In this document: piece by piece, positions 42,501 through 50,706 of the stretch | Layout of the letters: each line of letters starts with the position of its first letter | Position numbering within the stretch: position 1 is the first letter of the stretch | Assembly (NCBI RefSeq): GCF_024294785.1 | Contig: NZ_JANCLT010000005.1 | Span: 286,652-350,651, forward strand | Source of the DNA: Ectobacillus ponti | GTDB taxonomy: Bacteria > Bacillota > Bacilli > Bacillales > Bacillaceae_G | Length of the DNA: 64,000 nucleotides | Reading direction: 5' to 3' | Notes under the pieces: generated by a model | What the model was told of the DNA's origin: nothing | Seen by the model: the letters and a program-made list of their open reading frames with translations, nothing else | The model's database searches: none | Program-made: the position numbers and the translations under genes

Positions 42501-43615
42501 TATTCGCTGCATGCCTGAACCGGGTCATAGCGGCTGACATCAAGCTCTGTCGGCTCACCTAAAGCAAGCTTTGCCAGCTCCGCGCCAAGGTAAGGGCCGG
42601 CAGTCAAACCGGAGGCGCCCAAGCCATTTGCAATCAGCAAACCCTCATAATGCGGCAGCCTCCCAATGACCGGCAAGAAGCCCGGAGTGAATGGGCGAAA
42701 GCCCACCCTGGTCTCCAGCACGGCTGCATCCGCCAATCCCGGCGCAATGGCCAGTGCTTTGTCAAAGACTTCGTGCAGGCCTCCGGCTGTCACCCGTGTG
42801 TCAAAGCCGGTTTCATTTTCATGAGTTGCACCTGTTACAATGCGGCCATTTTCAAATGCCAAAATATACTGGTCATTTGGCGGCATCACAACAGGCCAAT
42901 TGTCTGTGCCGGCCTCCGGCAGCTGCAGGTGCACAATTTGGGCTTTTTGGAAGGTTCCGCGAAACAGAATGCCGAGCGGCCGCAGCAGTTCATTCACCCA
43001 GGCGCCGACTGTCACAAGCACTTGATCTGCCTGCAGGATGCTGCCCGCAACTGTAACACCTGTCACCCGATTATTTTCGTATATAAGCTCTGCATCCCCC
43101 TGCAAAACAGTTGCACCGTGCTTTTGGGATGCATGTATCATGGCCAGGCGCAGGGCTGCCCCGTTCACACGCGCCGCCCCGCTTATGTAGACAGAGCCGT
43201 ATTGCTCTGACAGCGGCGGAAACAGAGCCTTTGTTTCACTTGGGGACAGACGGAGAATTTTCCCGATTTCCGGTGCGTCCTTCCGCCGCAGCCGCGCCCG
43301 CTCCTCCAGCTGTTCCAGCTTTTCTTCCGTATGCAGGCAGATGGCGCCAGCCCGTTTGTAGCCGGTATCTGTCTCACCATCCTCCTCGAGCTGCGCCACA
43401 AGGGTGCTGTAATAGCGCGCTCCATTTTTCGCCAATGTATACCAGTCTTTATTGCGGCGCTGCGACAGCCACGGACAGATAATACCTGCCGCCGCATCCG
43501 TGGCACGTCCGGCATCCTGGCGGTCCACCACCGTTACGCGGGCTCCGGACCGCGCCAAATGATAGGCGGCGGAAGCCCCGAGAATCCCTGCTCCTACTAC
43601 AATATACGATTGCAT
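42500..43615 (-). CDS. FAD-dependent D-amino-acid/glycine oxidase-like enzyme
   Basis: A 371-residue DAO-family oxidoreductase. The N-terminal dinucleotide motif is YIVVGAGILGASAAYHLARSG, with an acidic residue after the second strand (VVDRQDAG). The C-terminal RVGFRPFTPGFLPVIGRLP and IANGLGASGLTAGPYLG close the FAD site. It resembles YurR and glycine oxidase ThiO. No thiamine genes are adjacent, so amine or amino acid oxidation of unknown specificity is the safest call. The start at 43615 has AAAAGGTG upstream. Confidence 0.85.
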   Translation of the reverse strand: MQSYIVVGAGILGASAAYHLARSGARVTVVDRQDAGRATDAAAGIICPWLSQRRNKDWYTLAKNGARYYSTLVAQLEEDGETDTGYKRAGAICLHTEEKLEQLEERARLRRKDAPEIGKILRLSPSETKALFPPLSEQYGSVYISGAARVNGAALRLAMIHASQKHGATVLQGDAELIYENNRVTGVTVAGSILQADQVLVTVGAWVNELLRPLGILFRGTFQKAQIVHLQLPEAGTDNWPVVMPPNDQYILAFENGRIVTGATHENETGFDTRVTAGGLHEVFDKALAIAPGLADAAVLETRVGFRPFTPGFLPVIGRLPHYEGLLIANGLGASGLTAGPYLGAELAKLALGEPTELDVSRYDPVQACSE

Positions 43616-43824
43616 ATGAAACACCTTTTCTTTTTTGGAATATGCATCCTATTGTACACGAATTGGAAGGCTCTGCACAGGCAACCTGCAGAACAAATGA
43701 AGCCGGTTGGGAGCTGGGGGAGGAAATGCCTGCTCCCATCACCGCGCAGGCTGGAGAGTCGTGTTTTTCGCCGAAACTCAATCATTTCAAATGGAGAAAG
43801 ACCAATTTGTTGTCAAATTTAAAA

Positions 43825-43871
43825 AAAGACGAACAAAAATATATTTTATTTTTGTATAGTTCGTTTATAAT
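43825..43871 (+). promoter_or_regulatory. PurBox pair and promoter of purT
   Basis: ACGAAC (CGAA at 43830-43833) and GTTCGT (TTCG at 43860-43863) form an inverted repeat with an AT-rich 26-base centre, close to the spacing of PurR box pairs. TATAAT (43866-43871) overlaps the second box. PurR control of a purine gene is therefore likely. Confidence 0.65.
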
Positions 43872-43904
43872 GGTGTTGAAGAGATGTGGGGAGGAATGTC
43901 TGCT

Positions 43905-45089
43905 ATGTATCAAGCGAAAAAAATGCTATTGCTGGGATCAGGAGAATTAGGAAAAGAGGTTGTCATTGAGGCGCAGCGCCTGGGAATTGAGACTGTTGCG
44001 GTAGACCGGTATGAGCACGCTCCGGCCATGCAGGTGGCACACCGCGGCTATGTGATTGACATGCTGGAAGCGGAACGCGTCAGAGAAATCATAGGGAAAG
44101 AGCAGCCGGATTTTATCGTGCCGGAGATTGAGGCGATTGCCACATCCGAGCTGCTGAAATTAGAGCAAGAAGGGTTCCGGGTGATTCCGACCGCGCGTGC
44201 AGCCAAGCTCACTATGGACCGCGAAGGGATCCGCCGTTTGGCTGCTGAAACGCTGCAGCTTCCAACCGCGAAATACCAGTTTGCTGATACATACGAAGAG
44301 TTTGTGCAAGGTGCGAAGGAAATCGGCTTTCCTTGTGTCATTAAGCCTCTTATGAGCTCTTCCGGGAAAGGACAAAGTGTCTGCCGTTCTGAGCAGCAGC
44401 TGGAGGAGTGCTGGAGAATTGCGATGGAGGGCGGACGCGTGCAAAACGGCAGAATCATTATAGAGGAGTTCATCCGCTTTGACTCCGAAATCACTCTCCT
44501 GACCGTACGTTCCGTGAGCGGCACATCATTCTGCGCTCCGATTGGACATGTCCAAAAGGACGGGGATTATATTGAATCTTGGCAGCCTCACTATATGACA
44601 GAGCAGCAGCTGCAGGAAGCGGAGCGTGTTGCCAAAGTCATCACAGATGAACTCGGCGGCTACGGATTGTTTGGTGTGGAGCTGTTCTTGTCAGGAGATA
44701 CGGTGTATTTCAGCGAGGTGTCTCCACGGCCGCATGATACAGGACTTGTGACGCTGGTAACACAAAACCTGTCAGAGTTTGCCCTGCACGTCCGGGCTAT
44801 TTTGGGGTTCCCAATTCCAGAAATTACACTGGTAACCCCAGGCGCGAGCCGCCCGTTAAAGGCGGATACAGAGCTGAATGAATACAGCATCGGCGGGCTG
44901 GAAACCGCTTTGGCCGTGGCGAATACGCAAATTCGTGTATTTGGCAAGCCTGTCACAAAAGTGGGACGCCGGGTCGCAGTTGCTCTGTCAACTGCGGATA
45001 CGGCAGAAAAGGCGAGAGGGTACGCCAAAGCAGCGCTGGACCATCTGCAGGTGCAAAAGGGGGAACAGGGCTTGAGCAGCGAAGTGTAA
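43905..45089 (+). CDS. purT: Formate-dependent phosphoribosylglycinamide formyltransferase
   Basis: A 394-residue ATP-grasp enzyme that makes formyl-GAR from GAR, formate and ATP in purine synthesis. The N-terminal LLLGSGELGKEVVIEAQRLG binds GAR. PCVIKPLMSSSGKGQSV is the ATP-grasp loop, and FGVELFLSGDTVYFSEVSPRPHDTG carries metal ligands. The ATG at 43905 has GGGGAGG at about 10 bases; nearer in-frame ATG codons are too close to the ribosome site. It stands alone from the main purine operon, as usual for purT. Confidence 0.92.
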   Translation: MYQAKKMLLLGSGELGKEVVIEAQRLGIETVAVDRYEHAPAMQVAHRGYVIDMLEAERVREIIGKEQPDFIVPEIEAIATSELLKLEQEGFRVIPTARAAKLTMDREGIRRLAAETLQLPTAKYQFADTYEEFVQGAKEIGFPCVIKPLMSSSGKGQSVCRSEQQLEECWRIAMEGGRVQNGRIIIEEFIRFDSEITLLTVRSVSGTSFCAPIGHVQKDGDYIESWQPHYMTEQQLQEAERVAKVITDELGGYGLFGVELFLSGDTVYFSEVSPRPHDTGLVTLVTQNLSEFALHVRAILGFPIPEITLVTPGASRPLKADTELNEYSIGGLETALAVANTQIRVFGKPVTKVGRRVAVALSTADTAEKARGYAKAALDHLQVQKGEQGLSSEV

Positions 45090-45124
45090 GCTTTTTCTAC
45101 TGGTAAAGGGGCATGATTCAGGAG

Positions 45125-45160
45125 AGGATCAGGCATACAGAAGCCATTCCGTATGCCTTG
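45125..45160 (+). terminator. Probable terminator of purT
   Basis: AGGCATAC and GTATGCCT, extended by AGGA/TCCT, form a stem followed by TTTCT. Confidence 0.6.
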
Positions 45161-45272
45161 TCCTTTCTATCGGTGAGGGCATTTCCTCCCGGCGCCCTGC
45201 TTTTCATACATAAAATGCAGCCATCCACTATACAGTAAGATACATAGGCAGACACAAGAGGATGGATGAAGC

Positions 45273-46139
45273 ATGAGTATTGGACTGGCTTTTCTGGCAG
45301 CGCTGTTCGCTGCACTTACCACGGTCTTGGCAAAAATGGGAATTCAAAATGTGGATTCCAACTTGGCTACAGCAATTCGGACGATTGTTGTCGTATGCAT
45401 GGCTTCTCTCATTGTACTGGCTACCGGCCGATGGGACAGCCTGTTTGCCGTTTCAGGAACATCACTGCTATACCTTGTTTTGTCGGGCATTACAACGGGT
45501 TTGTCCTGGATATGCTTTTTCAGGGCCATTCAAATTGGCGATGTGTCGAAGGTGGTCCCCATTGATAAATTCAGTACGGTTATGACAATTCTGCTGGCAT
45601 TCCTTATCTTGCATGAGCCGATTACGCCGCTGGTTTTCGTGGGAGGATTTCTCATTACAATTGGAACCCTCATGTTGATCGGGAGGAAGCCGGACGCTCC
45701 TGCGCAAAGGAAGAAAGCAACACAATCCTATCTGCTGCTGGCGGTGCTGTCGGCTTTCTTCGCAGCAGCAACAAGCATCCTGGCGAAAATCGGAATTGAA
45801 GCTGTGGATTCCAATGCGGCAACGCTGATTCGGACGGTTGTCATTCTCTTTTTTATATGGGCCATTGTTTTCTTTCAGGGCACATACCGTGAAGTGAGGA
45901 ATATTACGAAAAAATCCTTTTGGTTTCTTGTGCTTTCCGGCTGTGCCACAGGACTTTCCTGGTTGTGCTACTTTGCTGCCCTTGCAATGGGAAAGGTATC
46001 CATTGTGGCGCCGATAGACAAGTTCAGCGTTGTGATTACGATGGTGCTCAGCTTTCTTGTTTTGAAGGAGAAGGCTTCCAAGCGCACCATTCTGGCAGGT
46101 GTTGTCATCACAGCAGGCACCGTTGTGCTGATTGTATAA
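45273..46139 (+). CDS. EamA/DMT family transporter
   Basis: A 288-residue protein of 10 membrane segments made of two EamA repeats. The repeat is plain: LAKMGIQNVDSNLATAIRT against LAKIGIEAVDSNAATLIRT, and VVPIDKFSTVMTILLAFLIL against VAPIDKFSVVITMVLSFLVL. It is a single transcription unit. Members export metabolites or amino acids; the substrate is unknown. Confidence 0.88.
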   Translation: MSIGLAFLAALFAALTTVLAKMGIQNVDSNLATAIRTIVVVCMASLIVLATGRWDSLFAVSGTSLLYLVLSGITTGLSWICFFRAIQIGDVSKVVPIDKFSTVMTILLAFLILHEPITPLVFVGGFLITIGTLMLIGRKPDAPAQRKKATQSYLLLAVLSAFFAAATSILAKIGIEAVDSNAATLIRTVVILFFIWAIVFFQGTYREVRNITKKSFWFLVLSGCATGLSWLCYFAALAMGKVSIVAPIDKFSVVITMVLSFLVLKEKASKRTILAGVVITAGTVVLIV

Positions 46140-46246
46140 TAATGCCAATAGGAGTGGCGAATCTGCAAAGGGGCAGAGTTGGCATGTGCTCCGGGCGAGA
46201 CAATTCAAAACAAGCCTCTTGTTCAATAAACCATCACAGAACATGA

Positions 46247-46280
46247 AACAGGGCTGCCGATTGCGGCAGCCCTGTTTCTG
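46247..46280. terminator. Bidirectional terminator
   Basis: AAACAGGGCTGCCG and CGGCAGCCCTGTTT form a 14-bp stem between the EamA gene and the convergent minus-strand unit. Confidence 0.9.
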
Positions 46281-46281
46281 T

Positions 46282-46521
46282 TCAGGAAGAGGGGAATAAA
46301 TATTTTTCAATGGTTTGCTGCATGCGGCGGGCAAACTCGTTCCAATATAATAAGGTCACTCCCGTCATTTCCTGAGACTCATTTTTCCGCAGGACATACA
46401 CATAGGAGTCATCTCTTGTATAACGAATTTGTTCATTTTCCGCTAAAATGCCGCTGCTTTGAATACGCGACTGCAGCTCATCCTTTGTCAAACTGCCCCG
46501 CTCTCTTCCGCGCTGCTCCAT
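46282..46521 (-). CDS. Small protein of unknown function downstream of the Gln/Pro-rich gene
   Basis: A 79-residue product if the ATG at 46521 is used. The ribosome site there is poor, and a TTG at 46581 in the same frame, overlapping the upstream gene, is a possible alternative. The sequence is polar and charged (LTKDELQSRIQSSGILAENE, YTRDDSYVYVLRKNES). The close spacing to the upstream stop at 46550 suggests coupling. I do not recognise the family. Confidence 0.5.
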   Translation of the reverse strand: MEQRGRERGSLTKDELQSRIQSSGILAENEQIRYTRDDSYVYVLRKNESQEMTGVTLLYWNEFARRMQQTIEKYLFPSS

Positions 46522-46549
46522 ATGAAAGGAAATCCGGGTATCAGCTGCC

Positions 46550-47752
46550 TTAAAGATAGCCTCGGATATGCTCTTCCACAAGGTGCAGAAAATGCAGGGA
46601 CAAATCTCTTTGGATGTGGTCCCATGTCTGCAAAATACCCAGTGTCGTGGAGACATACCCTTGTTCTTGTGTTAAGCGCAGCAGCTCCTCCTTGGCTGCC
46701 GGGCTCAAGAAACCGATTGTTTCATTCAATAGACGAATGATGCGTTCGAGCTCCTTGTCATGTGCCGGGGCTTCCATTGAAAGAGCTGGCAGCACAGCGG
46801 GTTGCACTTCTGCGGGTTGCTCTACTGCTGCAGCGACAGGCGTTGCCTCTGCTGGAGCCGTCGGCTGAACCGGCATGACAGTTTGGTTTTGCGCAGCCAT
46901 CTTGGAATACTGCTCCAAGAAGACACTGCTGGCTGTCCGCTGTGTCTCATTTGTCGTAATGTTCATGAAGGCGGATACAAACGCAGCCGCCTGTTCAAGA
47001 CGATAGGAACGGGATTTTCCGAGTATCTTATGCTGGATAATCTCCACCTGCGGCAGCAGCATGCTGCGGAAGGTTGGGTTCTTGGACGACAGCTGCAGGA
47101 ACGAAAGCAGCTGTGACTCCAGGCAGTACCATTCCTGCTGCTGGAACACAAGCAGCTTGCGGTTGCCGCAACGGAATGTCACACTGTTATCCACTTGGTC
47201 CGGAATCTCCCTGGCTTGTCGATGCTTGGCAGCATGCTTTGGCTGCGGCTTTGGCTGGGGGGCCGCCTCCGGTTGGACAGCCTGATCGGATACCTGTTGC
47301 GGCTGGGCCTCCGGTTCTGTCTGCACAGCCTGCTGCGCCTCCTCTGCAGTCTCTTGCTTTGAGATTTGCGCTGGTTCTGTTGTTTCTTCCGGCAGGGTCT
47401 TGTCCTCTGCTGCTGTATCCCGCAGAACCGCCTCTTCCACCTCTGTTGCAGAAACCTGCTCTGTTGCTGCAGTTTCAGCTTCTGCTTGCGGGGCCTCCGT
47501 CTGTGCTTGTTCCGGTGTATACCAAGCCAAGTAGGCCTGCTTTTCTGCATCGCTCCATTTGCGCATATAGCGGTAGTAAATGCTCTTTACTGTTGCGGCA
47601 GGGGCACCCGCTTGTTCTGCAACCTGCTTGTTCCATTCCTTAAAGGTTGTCTCTGCTTGTTCAGCTTGCGCGGAGCAGAGGTGAAACAGAATCTGCTGTG
47701 TATGCGGAGATAAGCGCTGAAACTTATCTGTATAGGCTGTTTCAGTCGGCAT
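46550..47752 (-). CDS. Multi-domain protein with Gln/Pro/Glu-rich linkers, unknown function
   Basis: A 400-residue cytosolic protein. The start at 47752 follows AAAGGAG. Residues 1-70 are helical with a possible DNA-binding shape (TFKEWNKQVAEQAGAPAATV, IYYRYMRKWSDAEKQAYLAW). A low-complexity Gln/Glu/Pro linker covers about 75-170. A folded middle domain follows (VTFRCGNRKLLVFQQQEWYC, LEQAAAFVSAFMNITT), then a Pro/Ala linker and a helical end. I do not recognise it. It precedes the small gene at 46282 in one unit. Confidence 0.7.
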   Translation of the reverse strand: MPTETAYTDKFQRLSPHTQQILFHLCSAQAEQAETTFKEWNKQVAEQAGAPAATVKSIYYRYMRKWSDAEKQAYLAWYTPEQAQTEAPQAEAETAATEQVSATEVEEAVLRDTAAEDKTLPEETTEPAQISKQETAEEAQQAVQTEPEAQPQQVSDQAVQPEAAPQPKPQPKHAAKHRQAREIPDQVDNSVTFRCGNRKLLVFQQQEWYCLESQLLSFLQLSSKNPTFRSMLLPQVEIIQHKILGKSRSYRLEQAAAFVSAFMNITTNETQRTASSVFLEQYSKMAAQNQTVMPVQPTAPAEATPVAAAVEQPAEVQPAVLPALSMEAPAHDKELERIIRLLNETIGFLSPAAKEELLRLTQEQGYVSTTLGILQTWDHIQRDLSLHFLHLVEEHIRGYL

Positions 47753-47929
47753 GGAAGAATCCACTCCTTTCTAGTACAAGTATACTCTCATTCTATCACG
47801 ACTTGTGAGTTTACATATACTAGTTACAAAGATTGTTTGAATTACTTTTTTATCCAAATGCAAACATCTGGCAGGAAGGCCCGGATGCTACAGACCATTC
47901 CGGCCATTTACATATAGGGTGATTACAGA

Positions 47930-47960
47930 AAAGAAAGTCTGCACAGCTTCGCGCAGACTT
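47930..47960 (-). terminator. Terminator of the DUF192 gene
   Basis: AAGTCTGC (47935-47942) pairs with GCAGACTT (47953-47960). On the minus strand the hairpin is followed by TCTTTTC. Confidence 0.75.
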
Positions 47961-47970
47961 CAAAGGAACG

Positions 47971-48312
47971 TTACAAGTGCAACGTATCACCTGTTTGTAA
48001 ATGCAGCATTTCGATAGAGCCGGCCGGGAGCTCCAGAACGGAGGAGGCGGACGTGACCGGAGCTATAAACCTCCATGGCTTTACATGTGAAGCGAGCCGT
48101 ACAACTCTATTGTTCTTGTCTAAGAACACTGCGTCAATTGAAAAATTCATGAAGCACATATGGATGCTGCTGCAAGGAAGGAGCCAAAGACCTTCCTGCT
48201 GCAGCGGTTGTCTCCGGAACATCAGCCCCTTGAGCCGGGATAAAAAAGTATCGGCCCGCTTAATTCGGAAGGGAATGGATTTCCCTGCTGTTTGCTGGCT
48301 GAGACGTTTCAA
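47971..48312 (-). CDS. DUF192 family protein
   Basis: A 113-residue protein with the DUF192 pattern: RADTFLSRLKGLMFRR, then a core around SIHMCFMNFSIDAVFLDKNN, VVRLASHVKPW and a final VLELPAGSIEM. The TTG start follows a perfect AAAGGAGGTG. No signal peptide is evident in this form. The function of the family is unknown. It lies divergent from the Tad pilus locus, about 530 bases away. Confidence 0.8.
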   Translation of the reverse strand: MKRLSQQTAGKSIPFRIKRADTFLSRLKGLMFRRQPLQQEGLWLLPCSSIHMCFMNFSIDAVFLDKNNRVVRLASHVKPWRFIAPVTSASSVLELPAGSIEMLHLQTGDTLHL

Positions 48313-48842
48313 TGAAGCACCTCCTTTTGGCGCACAGGATCATGAAAGACGGTGTAAAGCGAGGCATGCCGCAAAATAGACAGGGTACAAGGAAGAAGGG
48401 ATGTGTGCAGCATACGGACGAAAAATTCTGTAACTTATTTTTTATATCCTTTAATCGTAACTATTGCATTTTACGATGGCTTAATATTATAATAACCATT
48501 AAAGAAAGTCACTCGATTTTATTTATTTTTATATTCTTTATGAAGAACGTGAGAACTGGGTTTGAATAAAAATCCGCATGGGAAATGAATAAGCTTCAGC
48601 GGTTTGAAGGAATTGCAAGCAGGGTTGCTTTATCTCGTTATCCTTTATTAAGAACAGCAGGTTTTTCTTCATTTTGTGTTTTAGACGATGTAGTGCCGTT
48701 GAAGATCTTATGCTTCCGAGCAAACATCGTTAAATTCTCATTTTGGCATAAAGTCGGTGCAAAGACGAATGCTATTGTATGAATGAGTCTTGCATTGCTT
48801 TATATATAAGCAAACAATTTAGTTTGGAGGAGGAGAAACAGC
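48313..48842 (+). other. Leader and promoter region of the Tad pilus locus, no gene seen
   Basis: The region is AT-rich, above all 48420-48545. The last 110 bases resemble the sequence before the second pilin gene (TTTTGG-ATAAAG and TTTGGAGGAGG against TTTTGAGGAGG), so the promoter was part of the duplication. In the second copy TTCTTA-17-TATAAA near 49465-49493 is a candidate promoter. No known riboswitch was recognised. Confidence 0.5.
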
Positions 48843-49022
48843 ATGTGGGAGAAGACGAAACATTTCGCAGTCAATGAGGATGGACAGGGCATGACAGAGT
48901 ATGGGTTGATTCTTGCTTTGGTAGCTGTTGTGGCAGCAGCAGCCTTGACGCCGCTGGGAACTGCCATCAAGGCCAAGTTTAACGATGTCGTAACACACCT
49001 TGGCGGTACACCTGCACCATAA
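48843..49022 (+). CDS. flp: Flp-type pilin (first copy)
   Basis: A 59-residue class IVb prepilin. The short leader ends at Gly14 and the processing site is G-QGMTEY with Glu19 and Tyr20 (Glu at +5, Tyr at +6), followed by a hydrophobic helix LILALVAVVAAAALTPLG. GGAGGAGG lies upstream. It differs from the second pilin mainly in the leader and at four later places. The mature protein would assemble into Tad pili on the cell surface. Confidence 0.88.
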   Translation: MWEKTKHFAVNEDGQGMTEYGLILALVAVVAAAALTPLGTAIKAKFNDVVTHLGGTPAP

Positions 49023-49100
49023 CAGACTCTCTTTAAAAAGGGGCACTCGCGGGTCTGAAACAGCAGGGTTCTCATTCCAGCAAAAGATGAAGGTGTACAG

Positions 49101-49295
49101 GTGATTATATACAGCGTGTTTGGAATGGCACTGCTGATGTTGCTTATCACAGATATAAGACAACGAAAAAATGTAAGCATTGTTAACACACCTCTCCATT
49201 TTATTCGGCCTCCTCAGTCACAATGTAACGCAAGGGCGGGAAGGGCTTTTGGTCCAGCTTTTTTTGTCGGGCCCGGCATGCTGCTTCTGGGATGA
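49101..49295 (+). pseudogene. Decayed TadV/CpaA prepilin peptidase (first copy)
   Basis: The frame starts IIYSVFGMALLMLLITDIRQ and matches the intact copy (IIQSVLGITLITSLITDIRQ), including the first catalytic Asp. After RQRKNVSIVNT the frame is lost, although DNA similarity to the intact gene goes on (TTCGGC, GCGCAAGG, GGTGTGCTGCTT-like parts). The GxGD half with the second catalytic Asp is absent. The product would be inactive. Confidence 0.75.
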
Positions 49296-49568
49296 AACGG
49301 CATAATAGTAAGATAGAATATTAGAATATTAGTTTCCCGAGTAATGCTGAGTCATTGGCTGTTTCTGTCCGCTCGTTCTTTAAAAAGAATAAAACATGCG
49401 TTTTCTTGACTGGTTTCAATTGTTTTGAAGGCCCTTGCATTTTGAAATTTTTTATTGTTTCATTCTTATTTTGGTATAAAGCAAGTATAAAGACAAATAT
49501 GACAAGTCAATAAGTCTTGTACTGCTTTACATACAAATACAACATTAATTTTGAGGAGGGGGAGCAAC

Positions 49569-49748
49569 ATGTTGGAGAGGGTAAAACATCTTGTGGCAGA
49601 TGAAGAGGGGCAGGGCATGGCAGAGTATGGTTTGATCCTTGCTTTGGTAGCTGTTGTGGCAGCAGCAGCCTTGACGCCGCTGGGAACTGGCATCAAGGCC
49701 AAGTTCAATGAGGTCGTAACAAAACTTGGCGGTACACCTGCACCGTAA
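49569..49748 (+). CDS. flp: Flp-type pilin (second copy)
   Basis: A 59-residue class IVb prepilin with leader MLERVKHLVADEEG, processing site G-QGMAEY (Gly14, Glu19, Tyr20) and the same helix and end (LGGTPAP) as the first copy. GAGGAGGGGG precedes the ATG. It is the pilin directly followed by the intact peptidase and the rest of the locus. Confidence 0.9.
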   Translation: MLERVKHLVADEEGQGMAEYGLILALVAVVAAAALTPLGTGIKAKFNEVVTKLGGTPAP

Positions 49749-49777
49749 CAGGCTTTCTTTAAAAAGGGGCACTCGCG

Positions 49778-49804
49778 GAACCCTGCTGAAACAGCGGGGT
49801 TCTC
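49778..49804 (+). terminator. Hairpin between flp and tadV
   Basis: GAACCCTGCTG and CAGCGGGGTTC enclose AAA. It lacks a long T run and could be a partial terminator or an RNA stabiliser that keeps pilin mRNA abundant. A damaged copy follows the first pilin (about 49050-49075). Confidence 0.6.
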
Positions 49805-49831
49805 ATTCCATTAAAAAATGGGGTTATATAC

Positions 49832-50335
49832 ATGATTATACAAAGCGTGCTTGGAATCACGCTGATCACGTCGCTCATCACAGATATAAGGCAACGGAAG
49901 ATTCTAAACATCGTAACATTTCCTGCCATGCTGTTCGGCTTCCTCTATCATACTGCAGCGCAAGGATGGAATGGTGTTTTGTTCAGCGTGTCCGGTTTTC
50001 TGGTGGGCCTTGGTGTGCTGCTTATCCCGCATTTACTTGGGGGGATGGGGGCAGGGGACGTTAAGTTAATGGCGGCTGTCGGAGCAATGATGGGTTCTGC
50101 GTTTGTCTTTCATGCGTTTCTCTATACAGCGATAATTGGCGGAGTCATTTCAGCGGCTCTGATCATGAAGAAAAACGGTATGTGGAACACGATAAAATCT
50201 GCAATTTTCATCGTTATATTCCTACGAATGGATGTGGTTGTATCGCCGGATGGAAAAGGGCATATTACCTTTCCCTATGGGATCGCAATTGTACTTGGAA
50301 CGGGTTGTACCTTTGTTTGGGGAGGTTTGGCATGA
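49832..50335 (+). CDS. tadV: Prepilin peptidase TadV/CpaA (A24 family)
   Basis: A 167-residue membrane aspartic peptidase without the N-terminal methylase domain, as in Tad systems. Catalytic Asp18 is in LITDIRQRKI and Asp76 in GGMGAGDVKLMA. It cleaves the pilin leaders after Gly14. Its stop overlaps the next start (ATGA). Confidence 0.9.
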   Translation: MIIQSVLGITLITSLITDIRQRKILNIVTFPAMLFGFLYHTAAQGWNGVLFSVSGFLVGLGVLLIPHLLGGMGAGDVKLMAAVGAMMGSAFVFHAFLYTAIIGGVISAALIMKKNGMWNTIKSAIFIVIFLRMDVVVSPDGKGHITFPYGIAIVLGTGCTFVWGGLA

Positions 50336-50706
50336 AGAAGGAAAGCGGCCAGTCGCTTGTCGAATTCGCCCTCGTTCTTCCGGTGCTGGTTCTGCTCATA
50401 TTTGGCATAATTGATTTCGGACGCGTGCTTCATACATATCTGACTTTGGATCATGCGGGCCGGGAAGCGGCCAGAGCAGCTAGCATTGGAAAAACAGACG
50501 CAGATGTAAAAAGCGTTGCTGATGCAAATGCGGCAGGCTTAACGGCGAGTAAACTCACTGTAAGCATAAGTCCGTCAGGCACAAAAAAAACGGGAGATTC
50601 TGTGGAAATCACTTTGACATACCCCATTGACTTTTTAACGCCTGTTGTGGGAGAGGTTGTCGGGTCATTTTATCTAAAGGATAAAACAGTGATGAGGGTG
50701 GAGTAA
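50332..50706 (+). CDS. tadE: TadE-like pseudopilin
   Basis: A 124-residue protein whose N-terminus GQSLVEFALVLPVLVLLIFG has the prepilin processing pattern (Gly6, Glu11) and a membrane helix, then TLDHAGREAARAASIG, typical for TadE. It should be processed by TadV and act as a minor pilus component. GGGGAGG precedes the ATG. Confidence 0.88.
   Translation: MKKESGQSLVEFALVLPVLVLLIFGIIDFGRVLHTYLTLDHAGREAARAASIGKTDADVKSVADANAAGLTASKLTVSISPSGTKKTGDSVEITLTYPIDFLTPVVGEVVGSFYLKDKTVMRVE

Larger units (their letters stand above)
48735..49995 (+). repeat. Tandem duplication of promoter, flp and tadV start
   Basis: The stretch from about 48735 to 49290 matches about 49461-50020 in order: upstream region, pilin gene, GGGGCACTCGCGG hairpin, and the beginning of a prepilin peptidase gene. 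The two pilin starts are 726 bases apart. The first peptidase copy has decayed, the second is intact. Confidence 0.75.

Noticed and set aside
48420-48842. A cyclic-di-GMP or other riboswitch before the pilin genes
   Set aside because: None of the conserved core segments of known classes could be found; the region is mainly AT-rich promoter sequence.
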